35,354 bases of DNA from assembly GCA_003118195.1 (NCBI GenBank), contig BEXV01001196.1, forward strand, positions 89,530 to 124,883, read 5' to 3'. Position 1 is the stretch's first letter, and each line of letters begins with the position of its first letter. Made by a program: the position numbers and the translations under genes. The notes under the pieces are model-generated. The model was not told the DNA's origin. It saw nothing but the letters and a program-made list of their open reading frames with translations, and made no database searches. This document shows, piece by piece, positions 1-11,100 of the stretch. The DNA comes from Hemicentrotus pulcherrimus. Its lineage: Eukaryota; Echinodermata; Echinoidea; Camarodonta; Strongylocentrotidae.

Positions 1-1414
1 GGGGGGGGGTTTGGCCACATGTTCGTGTAGTCTCAACTTCATCTTTAAATTCAAATATTTGGGATAATGTTTAATTGATAATAGAACTGAATATCATTTC
101 TGACAGGTTTGTACATGTAGATGTAGGTCAGTATTTTACAGAGTAACCATGCTTAATATATGAGGTTATCTGGTGCATTTTGAATTTAATATGTACCTTC
201 GATCTAATGTCTATTCTGTATTTATTACAGCATACTGATTCCATTCTTAATGCCATTACTGATCTATGTATTAGACATGGATTTATAACAGCCATGTATT
301 ATTTCTCATCTGATATCCACTTAATTTCCACTAAAAGGCTGATTTTCTTTAGATAAACAGCTTGAGATGGAGATTTAGAACTTCCACAATTACGCATCTC
401 TCTACATTCATCCCAATCTTGGGGCTATATTGATTTGGAATGATATATGAGAAAAACAAGCAGAGTTTCTTATTTCCGCCATCTTGATGCATTAAGAGGT
501 GCGCTATGCGCCTCCAGGTAGCTCTCTCATTTCACGTTTGATCCAAATCTGAGATCCGTGGCATAGAAAATAATGTAACTGTACACCGTTCATGATGGTC
601 AAGGAGGTTTGAGCATGACTCTTATGCTTTAACAGCTGTAAATGGCATGCTTCTTGACGGTGGAGAAGAGACAATGCTCAAATTGAGTATAGTAGCGAAG
701 CCCACGGTATACAGAGATGCTCACATTTATCTACATGTGCATTTGGGCCCTGATTCATTAAAATTGTTATTAATAACAAGTCACAATAATGGTTATAACC
801 CACTAAAAATTGTGAAATTTGATTTGATGAGAGCAGATTTGTAATTGAATAATATATATATTTTTTTATTGATAACAAGTTTAATGAAACAGGCCCCCGT
901 AAATAGTGGTGTAGTGTGAGTTTAGCCAGGGTGAAAAGCAAATTAGAAGGCCACTGATTAGGGAGAAAGGTAAAGAGAGGGGATGTAGGGAGGGAGGGAG
1001 GGTCCATCATATTCTTTTTGTTCAATTCCACTTCTCCAATTTATGTTCTCTCCCTTTTTGGGGGGCTTTCTTATATTTTTTTTAAATTTTTAAATGTCAT
1101 TCAATTGAGGGTAGGGGTATATGCCCCTTCCCCTGTAGCTACACCTTTCTCCTTGTGGCCAGGGCAAAGGGGGGGGGGGGGGGGAGTTCTCATCCAGAGA
1201 TGTGATCAATCAGTGTCTATGTCACAGATCTAGATGTTGCCTTGTGCAAATGGCCGATAAAAGAAGTCCTACTCGGTTACACTGAATTGGGTTACTCCTA
1301 ATGACTGATGGATATTTCTTGAAATGATTTTGCATTGGCAGAGAGAATTTGAGCATTCACTATTGTCTAATTTCACCTATTTTCCCTTTTTTTTTTCCTT
1401 CTTGATTTCTGAAG
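1..1414. other. Left flank, probably Ror 5' intron
   Basis: No coding exon recognised. It starts with a G run and holds another G run at about 1169-1184. Short open frames (for example 647-844) have no domain, signal peptide or splice support. The Ror signal-peptide exon was looked for and not found. Confidence 0.5.
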
Positions 1415-1445
1415 TTGCCACAATCACCCCGTTTGGAGTCCCAAC
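1415..1445 (+). CDS. Ror: Candidate 31-nt Ror micro-exon before the Ig exon
   Basis: A long T/C-rich tract (about 1375-1412) leads to an AG at 1413-1414, and a strong donor GTAAGTAT follows at 1446. The 31 nt are open in frame 3 (ATITPFGVP). In that frame the exon ends in phase 2, which fits the Ig exon if its acceptor is the AG at 1891-1892. The exon would enter in phase 1, as is usual after a signal-peptide exon. Vertebrate ROR genes also have a short, poorly conserved segment between signal peptide and Ig domain. There is no sequence similarity to confirm it, so the call rests on splice sites and phase only. Confidence 0.4.
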
Positions 1446-1892
1446 GTAAGTATATAAAAGATTTGTCAGATGTTGATCCAATATACTGTACATGTATACA
1501 ACAACATAAATGCAATCATGTATCATATAATGTAAGTAGTTTTTACAAGTTCATCTGCAATATTCTTCACAACCTGTACATTTTCCACTCAATGATCAAA
1601 GCTGAAAAAGATTTAACAGATAAAAAAAGTTGGCGACCCTGTAATGATACCAATTGTAGGACAAGGTTGTCATTTTTATTACCATTGCCTTACAGCATTT
1701 ATACTATTTTTTCAAATTACTACCGTTAGTCTATTTTGTAGAGGTCTATTTAATTTAAATGCAGTAATAATTCCAATGAGTATTAACCTGTACAGTCCTT
1801 TATGTATATTTAAGTACATGGAATATTGAATTATCAGCTCTGTGAATTATTGTCAATATATTTATCCGATTTAATTTTATTAACGATGACAG

Positions 1893-2194
1893 AGCGCGTT
1901 ATTTCATCATCATGGAAAGACCTATGAACAACGAGACCGAACTCCACACCGGTGACAAAGCTACACTGAGGTGTCGCATCATCGGAGACCCAACGCCCCA
2001 TTACAAGTGGTATAAGAACGACGCCCTACTCACCGAGGAGCGTAGGGACCGGAGGATAACGACCAAGGAGTATGAATGGGGTTCAAAACTCAGTATCAGG
2101 AACGTAGACACCACCGATACAGGGTACTACAAGTGTGTGGCAGAGAACAGGGCTGGTGTGAGATCTACAATGGGTATTCTCTTTGCTAGGATTG
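1893..2194 (+). CDS. Ror: Ror exon: Ig-C2 domain
   Basis: Begins in the ROR-typical MERPMNNETELHTGDKA region, then LRC, the core tryptophan (YKWYKND), RNVDTTDTGYYKC and VAENRAGV. The two Ig cysteines, the tryptophan and the DTGYYC motif are all present. PMNN, KNDA and NVDTTDTGY match vertebrate ROR Ig domains closely. Acceptor is AG at 1891-1892; a second AG at 1893-1894 would shift the entry phase, and the candidate exon at 1415-1445 favours the first. Donor GTAAGT starts at 2195. Exit phase is 1. Codons further left run into intron, so the methionine at 1912 is internal and not a start. Confidence 0.93.
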
Positions 2195-5100
2195 GTAAGT
2201 CAAGGATTAGAGGTCCCGCCAAATATCACTTCACAAAATATATTAAACTTTATCCTGCTTCTATCCCCCCAAAATGCTGAGTTACAAATGATTTAGCACT
2301 AGCTTTTTGAGAACTTGACATTTACATGGTTAGAAGTATACATTCTTTTTAGATTCCTTCGTATATAGACTGATTAGGAACTACAGAATTGTCCAACGAG
2401 GTACCCTTTCTTTGGTTCATGCAACGGCTTTGCATTTGTACAAGTCCATGTAATTTGTTTCTATGCTGTTTGAAAGTATAATCAGAGCTTATGCATATGC
2501 AATATAGAGGGATCCAATTTGTCAGTATGTGGGACTACCACACTTTGATTTGACAGATTGCAAATCCATCCTGTCATATCATCATTTAGAGGCGAAATTT
2601 CCATCATATTTCCCTCTCCACCATTTATTTGAGAAGGGATTGGAGAAGAAAGTTGAGCAGTTGGAGCTCCGACGTGGGCAAATATTTAGCCGGTGACCCT
2701 TTTGAACTCGTCAAATACAAACCGAGCAATATCACACTTTTCTGCAAATAATCGCTCTCTTAATGCACAGCTTCACAAAGAAACAGACGTGCATGCGGCT
2801 TTGTACGCTCAAACACACAATTTTGCTCAAGACTGCTATAAATTATGGACAATCATATCGCATTTCACTAATAGCCTATACGTGGATGTGGGAATATGAC
2901 TTTCTCTGTATGGTGTCTTAAAAATAATAAATGGTGAGTCCGCAGTAAAGGGCAAACATGAAATAGATTGACCTCTGCTTGTACTCTCGCTTATGTTGAA
3001 AGTGTTCATAATCATCCAGGACTATTGCCACTTACAGAGCCTGGGGGGTGTTTCACAAAGATCCTAAGATTAACTTAACTCTAAGTTTGACTTAAAAATT
3101 ATGCAGAGCCATTTGTAGCCTTAAAATGAAATAAATTAAAATGCAAAAATTCAAGTATTTTAGACTATTTATCAATTCCACATCAAGAACACAAAATCTC
3201 CTTGCTAATAGAAAATATGAATAATTTGAATCAACATTTTATGCTTTTTAAAATGACATTTACAAAATATTTTCAAAGATACTAACGGCTTTCCATAACT
3301 GTTAAGTCCAACTTAGAGATAGTTCTACCAAGGATCTTTGTGAAACACCCCCCCTTCCAACCCCCTGGTAAATCCATGAGCAGGAAGGGCAAAAATATCA
3401 TCATTCTTTGTATTTCTTTTTCTCTGTCTTCCAATATGTTATTTGATGCCAGATAATATAATGAAAAGAAAATAGTTGGTAGAATTTGTGAATTGGTAAT
3501 ATGGTGTAAAATCACTATTTCGCCTTACAGTTTTGATTCTCTGAAGAGATAAATCTGATCAATTTATCTGTTTAAAACATTTGTGCCATGAATACAATAT
3601 TCAGATTAAATCCTTTTATTTCCCTCAAGCCATTTAAGTTTGTAGAACGTGATTTCAACACTTTCGTAATTTTTTAAGATTATGGAAGAAAAACTGTAAC
3701 TTCCAAATTGAACTCAAGAATTTCTATCAAGTAGAAGCAGGAAGAGAGAGTGTTTGGAGCTGGCATCTGAATATTTCTAGAAAAACCGGTAGCAGAATGG
3801 GGTTTGAGAAATGGTTGTATTTGCTCAAGTATTCATAGCGATTGGCAGGCGAGATGAGTCAATACAGTGACAGCTGAGTCAATTGACAGAGAAGGTTGAG
3901 AAGGTGCTTCATAACATACGCTTTACCTCAGATCAGCATTTCTGCCCTGTTCATACATGGGTGCTCCTCAAGCTTAAATTCAGATGGATGTTTCTACCCT
4001 GTTCATGCATAAATGCTACATACGCTTTGCCCTCAGATCAGCATTTCAACGCTGTTTATACATGGGTGCTCTATATGCTATACCCATAGTAAATCTCCTC
4101 ACAATCATCAAACTTTGATACCCTGTAACTGTAACATACAGCGTTTCAACTCAACACTCTTTACCCTCCTATCACTGTTTTAAATGCGTTCATATATAGG
4201 TGCTCCGTGTACCTTACTGTGCCGTTCATTGTTTCCACCGTGTGCACATATCTGGGGTTTTCATTGCATATGTTTTTCCCTCACTGTTAACACCGGTCTT
4301 CATTTGCCTTCTAAATGAATTCATATCTTTATCTTTGCTATGACCATTGAAATGTGATATAAATAGTTTTAAATTGAGAATACAATGGACACTGATGTGC
4401 TCCTCCTACATGTACATGTAACTACTGCATTTTATCAACTTACAATTGGTGCATATAGTGAATATTAAAAGGAATTTACGGTGTACAGTTAATACTGCAT
4501 GGTGTGACTGCTGTGTATTACACTGTTAGAGACATTGTCAGCTTATCCAAGGGAGTTTCCCTTTCCTAGTTGTCTCGTCTCTAATACCTATGATTTACAT
4601 ACTTTGATAATAGGTAGTTGGGCTGAATACATAACATGAGCAAAATATGAGCAGTGACTTCACATAGAAGCAAATACTAGGCTCTGATAGCACCTTTACA
4701 CGCAAGTACATGTACCTATGAATTTGAAGTTGGAAGTCTTTACTGCAAGAAACTTGCATGGATAGCTGTGAAAAAATCCAGTCTTGAAATTGATTTATTT
4801 CATGGTATGAAACTTTCATGGATCTGGAGAATGCAATTAATTCATGAAAGCTTCTTGCACACAAATTTTTGGGGTTTTACAGGACTTTGTCCTTTGACTA
4901 TACTTTGATAAGCATTCATGTGCTGTACAAATGTAAATTCTCTTATCATTTTTGTATTTCTATCAGAATAGCTTCCCAAAGGTATGCATAAATGTGAACA
5001 CAGAGGTATAGGATCTTTAGTACCGTCCACTTTGTAGTCACTTCAGCATTCAGCTCATCTACCCCTCGTACACGGGGGCAGCCTCTGTTTGTCAAAATTT

Positions 5101-8100
5101 CCATGGCTTTTTGTACCATGTTAGAATACAAACATTTTATACATGCAAATAACACCTTTTTTGAGACCTTGATGTATTTGAGTTGGATGTAACTGGATCC
5201 GTCCCTTCGTGTTTGCACGCCAATAATCCTTGTGAGCCGTTTACCAACGAAGAAATAAGTTTGCTCCATAAAAGGAAGTAATAGAATCACGGAAGATTGA
5301 TCAGGAAAAGTAAAAAATATTGTAATCTGATTTCCAGGGTAGATTGCCTGGAATGTTTATTTTTCCCACTGCCTTGAAATGTGGGGAGGTTGTGTGGTGG
5401 AAGAGATTGAATTAAGATTGGGGAAACTGTTCAACAACGCATTTAAACTCCAGAAGCCTTATCAAGCACAAATGAACTTGCACGGTGAAAACAACATGCT
5501 TTGAATACACAATGGTAATGCAGAAGGAATGAATGGAAAGGAAGGAGAATGGTTAAATACTACTCTTTTCCAATCATTTTCAATACTGCTTACCGGTATT
5601 TCAGAATTGGATTTGAGTGTTAATTAAGTTTCATTGTATAACTGCAAATACAGTATAAATGTTTGCAAGGGAAAGTACATCCATTTAGTTCATATGTATG
5701 TCCATAACTACATTTTACCTTATGCACACTCAACTAAAATCATTGTCCAGATTTGTGAAAGGTATAAATTACGGAAGAAATGTAATGGAAATTTTAAAGG
5801 AAAATAATTCTTTTTTTTCTACCTGTAATCTAAAGTCATTGTTTTCTTTTCTTTTCTTTCCTATTTCTACAGCAAGTGAAACCACTCGGCCTGTAGCTGC
5901 TATGTAAGTGATTTAATTGTTTTTATTTGGTTAACTTGTAGTAAATACCCTACTAGTAATGACCAAAGACTGGTCTAGAATAGAACAGTTTTTCATTTCT
6001 TTGCTCAAACCATTTTAATTAATTTATTGATATACTGCCAATCTGTTACAGGCAATAGTAAACTAATATACCATGCACTGAGAGGCTCTAGTTGAAATTA
6101 TGGATCGAGGTGGTAGGAATAGCAGTATTTGCTGAGGGGCGTAGTCCCAAAGAAAATAGTGGTATTTCTGTCGCCGAGGAATCTATAATTTCACTAGTGG
6201 CTTGAAATAGTGCATGATATATTTGTTTTATATTTTTCAAACCAACCTTCAAACAAAAAAAATAATGATAATAATAATGTTTACTGTTACTGAAGTAGTG
6301 AAGAGTGCAGTGAGAGCAGCGCAGACGCGCGACCCCGACTGATAGCACATTAATCTTGATCAATCATTTATATATGACGTCATCCATGGTATAGTGCACT
6401 ATCATGGATGACGTCACAGTTACATCATAGCAATGTTATGTTTTCTCACGTGATGCTATGTTGACCAATCACTGAAGATATATGATGTTAAAAAGATAAC
6501 TTTTCTAGTTGAGTGAAACAATGAAACTATTCTTTTTTTACCACTCCCTCTCTAGTCCATCTCAAGGTTACTGTCAGCCCTATCGAGGGATGACATGCTC
6601 CAACTTCATCAGCAACCACTCCATCTAAGTGACCGACTTCCAAGCTCAGAAGCTCATCGATGAACGCCTGACCCAAGCATTCCTGCTGATGGCCCGTGAC
6701 CTCAGCCCGCAGTGTCAGCAGTACGCCATCCCCTCCCTCTGCTTCTTAGCGTTCCCGTTCTGCGACGAGACGAGGCAGGAGCCGCGCGGGAGAGAGCTCT
6801 GCAGGGACGAGTGTGAGATCCTGGAGCAGGATATCTGTAAGACGGAGTACCAGATTGCCAAGGAGATGCCTAATGTGATCTTACCGGACTGCTCGAGGTT
6901 ACCGGCTATCGGCACCAATGCAAACGCTAACTGCATACGTGTGGGCCTACCAGATGTCGCCGCAGTCACAGGTATTGTAATATATTTTTATTCTTTTATA
7001 TTTAGATTCAGTGTCTTCGCTGAAGGAAATTTTATTATAAGTGAGCATGGTGAGAACAAAAATTCTGTCATGTAACTTTAAAAAAAAAATTGGTACCAAG
7101 AAATTTCATAGATCTCTCTCTCAAGTTGCTTAGATACTTCAGTGGTAAGCTCTTTATAAGCACCGTTTTTATTATTATTTTTATTATTTAACTAACAGTC
7201 TCCTTTTTGGTTCAATGACATATAGATCAATTGAAATGAGAGCAAAGATTCATATTACATTTTTAACCACTTTGATGTTAGAAGCTGTCAGTGTGTTTAT
7301 TCAGTTATTATTATGATTCATTACTAAAGCATTGGTAGAACCATCAGATCTCTCTTTCAAGAACCAGTCCTAATTGACCTTGACAAGTCCATGTAGAGCA
7401 ATACTTGTTCTCATTATTGACAGTAGGTCAGTAAAGAGACACTGTGCAAACTTCACCTGCCTCACTGACATAGATTTACATATAGTGGGACTGATGTTTG
7501 CCATCCTAGAAACAAAGCAAACAACCTCCCACTGATGACTGACCAAAGGGTGACTATTGTTTGGCTAATACCACAATTAATTTCCCATTAGGAACCTGGT
7601 TGATTTGTTTATCTTGCGTTTAAATTAAAACCACCATAAGTTCAATAAGTTCAACATTGCTCCGAGAACTCTGTAAGTTGATGCGTCAAAGTCCACAAGA
7701 ACGGGCCTGTATTCTGAAGGGTCCTTTATATAGTTGTAGGCCAATTAAACCAACCAAAATTCATTTATATACACTATTTTCTTGGTGGAGATAAGCTTAT
7801 TTTTTCTTCTTGAATTTGATAATAGATTTATGCATTGTAAAGTGTGATACCCTTACTGTTTTACCAAGCATGAACCTGTAACTGTGATATCTCACCAATC
7901 TTCTTGTTTTCTCTGTGTCTATACATGTATATCTCTTCATCCTGGTCTGTCTGTATACACCTCTCATTCATGTACACATACATGACTGTTGCCTAGAAAG
8001 TTGGAATCATTCTTTTCTTACCTCTTTTTATGACATAATTGTGACAGTATAGTGTATTTATCATACTTTATTGATCAATCTAATGAGTCAAAGAGATTGT

Positions 8101-11100
8101 GGAGATATAAACTTTATCTATCAAGAATAAACCATTATTCTCACAATCACCTCATAAAAAGAGGTAAGAAAATGTATTCCAACTTTATGAGCAACAGTGT
8201 TTTCATAAAGGTGTCATTTTACCTATTTTCTCTAAACTCCAGTCATGTTTATTCTTCAAAATCCTTGGACTGTATATTTTTCATCTTTCACTTTCTCTGT
8301 CTCCAATTACCCTCCACTTTCCTGCCTCTGTATAACTCACTAAGATGATCTCACTCAGTCTGGTGGCTTTACCTGTCTCAGTTTTCACGTTTAAGTCCCA
8401 TTCTGTTTCTTTCTGTGTTATATTGTGCTTATATTTCTCTTTCTTCATTTCTCTCTCTCTCACTTTCTTTCTGTCTCTATTTTTTTCACTTTATTTCCTT
8501 TTCTCTCTATCTCTCTCACCTTCTTCTCTTTTTCCTATCTTTCATCTCTCTTTCTCTCTTTCCTCACTCTCTCCTCTCTCTGTCTCTCACTCTCTCCTCT
8601 CTCTCTGTCTCCCACTCTGTCTATATATATCTCTCTCTCTCTCTTTCTCACTGTCTTCTCTCACTCCCACACACATATGCTCACACCTCCATTTCCCCCC
8701 TCCCTCTCTCTTTTCCTATCCCTCTTTTATCCCCCCACCCCACCCTCTCTTCGTTGATTAAACATTTCTCTCCATCCCCATCTTGTTCATTAGATCACAA
8801 ATGTTACAACGATACAGGAGAAGATTACCGAGGCAGAATCAACACAACCAAATCAGGATTTGCCTGTCAGTCTTGGGATAAGCAAGAGGTATACAATCAG
8901 ATTTAGAGCTTCAATCCATGAGTCACGAATCTTGTCCAAGAAAATAGATATATGTAACTTGGAATAGCTACTTTTCCCTGAAATGGACACAGATTCATGT
9001 GTCTTGAAAAATAATCCTGTGGAAAATGTTCAGTGCTCAGTTGAGTAGTGAAGGAAAGAAATTGAACCAACTTTTCCTATTACTTCTTGTAAATATACAT
9101 ATCATATATATATTTAAAGGTGTTGTTTTATCTTCACATAATATATATTGTAAAAATCTCCAAAAGGTTGAGGGTTTACAAAAAAAAAGGCAAACCGTAA
9201 ATTACTTGATTGGAATTGACTAATGAAGAAAATGATGCCCTTGATCAAAACAACATTCCACTCCAAGGAAAACCAGAAGGATGGTAAGAAACTCAACCTA
9301 AACCATTTTGACAAACATGACCTGCTTTAACAGCCCAAACTGCATGTTAAGCGTAAAGGTAATTATCATGGGGTTTTTATCTTGGTGTCATTCCCCCTTA
9401 TCGCTTTCTTCTTTACCTTCCATCAGCCTCACGAGCATGCCCTGTGGCCTTCTCACTACCGAGAGCTTGCAGGAGGACATAACTTCTGCCGTAACCCTGG
9501 CAACGGCCTGGACAAACCCTGGTGCTTCACGACCAACCCGGATGTTAGGGCAGAGAAGTGTGACATGCCCAGATGTGGTAAGGAAGTGATTGTAAACTAT
9601 ATCATCTACTTGGAGAAAGCAGGGTGTAACTCTATATACAATTGTATCAATTGAAGATAACCTTGAGTTCTGGTAAAAAAAGAAAAAGAATTCTCTCAGA
9701 ATCAACGAAACTTACACTGAATGTTCAAGGTTAGAAATAAATGGCATGTGCCAAACAATTTTGGCAGAAAATGTATGCTGGCTGATTAATAAGCATAGAA
9801 AGATAAGGAAAATAAAGATATAGTAGCCCCCGACACCATTTTTGTAGTCCCATATACATCTTTCTGTGTGCAGTGCTGGTTACTTTACCAAAACTGGGCC
9901 AAAATTATTATGATTTTGATCACTCAAGAACCTTGCAGTACACACCAATACTTACATGCTACATGATCAACTTTTTCTGATCTATTTCACACCTTTTCTT
10001 TCACAATGCAATCGCATTACCAGTACTAAAGTTTATCTTTAACAGCCTTCTGTGTCTCAGGATAAGATATATGCTCTATTGGTAACTGCTTGGCTCTCAG
10101 TGTTTTAAGGATGTTCCACAGTAATGTTCATGTGCACCATTACTGGGCAGGGCCAGCTGGTAAGGTAGTCACCATCTACAGTGCCTGAAGTTCCTGGTAT
10201 TGCGCATAGTAAATACATACTGTGCATAAGGTACACACAAACATTACAGGGAAGTCCTTAGCTGTTCCTAACTTGAATTCTTCACCATTATACTATACAC
10301 TACATCTAACCCTAGGACTACTATTAACCCATTCATAAAAGTTAGCAATATCATTGATGAAATTGACCACGGAAAAAAAAAAGTGCAAGAGCAGATGTCA
10401 CACCCTTTTTACTTGTTGTGTCTTTGTTGTATCTATCTTGCATCTTTTTCGTCATCACATGTGTCTTGTCATGGTGGACACTTCACTTGGCTTCACATGA
10501 CTTCAATACATTCAGTGGTTCATGCTTACTGCTTAATGGATTTACTTTTTCTTCTGATTACAAAGAAAGTGTCTAAATATATTTAAAAGACAAAAATATG
10601 ATATGTACTGTATTGTACCAGAGCTATGTTGGTCAATCTTAAATTCAAGATGGACTAAGGATAGGAAGAGATATGGGAGCTTGTTTGTTACATAATCATT
10701 ATTCTCCCTTTTTGTATAAGTTGAGGAAATCTACATTAGTGGGGTATCATCATCTGCTGTTACCATGGATACCGCATCACTAAGCCATGATAATTGTGAG
10801 CAATATCCTTGGCTGAAATCCTAGAGATATCATGATCTATATGCCTCAAGATTTCTTTTCTCTTACATCCTTCTAAAAGTGACAGAAATAATTTGAAGTC
10901 ATTGATGCAAGAGCTGGGAGTCTGATGATGTAACCATGGTGACCCATCTAAGTAGGGTAATCACTTTCTTCCCTGCTAATGATCTCCCACCATGATGACT
11001 TGGAGAATGGGTTTCTGGAGACTACTTTTCAGTGTTACAAAAGGACAATGATGTATTCGATATTTGAATAATTAGATTTCTTCCTTTTAAAGATAAAGTT

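Larger units (their letters stand above)
2195..5872. other. Ror intron after the Ig exon
   Basis: AT-rich, no exon recognised. Contains the foldback element at 3042-3354 and a degenerate tandem repeat at 3914-4210. Reverse-strand open frames around 4595-5290 lack codon bias, domain or splice context. Confidence 0.6.

Noticed and set aside
3914..4210. CRISPR-like repeated units
   Set aside because: Direct tandem copies of about 104 bp with no spacer/repeat alternation, in a eukaryotic intron.
4595..5290. Overlapping reverse-strand open frames of 62-114 codons
   Set aside because: Inside a Ror intron; no recognisable motif, coding composition or splice signals.
6626..6628. RNA editing as a rescue of the TAA
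   Set aside because: A-to-I editing of UAA can give UAG, UGA or UGG (Trp), never Tyr; a base error or allele is simpler.
6629..7075. Separate gene starting at GTG 6629
   Set aside because: It is the rest of the Ror CRD exon after the in-frame TAA, with exon splice sites on both sides; the part after 6971 is intron.
8345..8906. Three overlapping Ser/Leu/Phe-rich open frames
   Set aside because: They are translations of the pyrimidine tract. Only 8794-8888, in the kringle frame, is coding.
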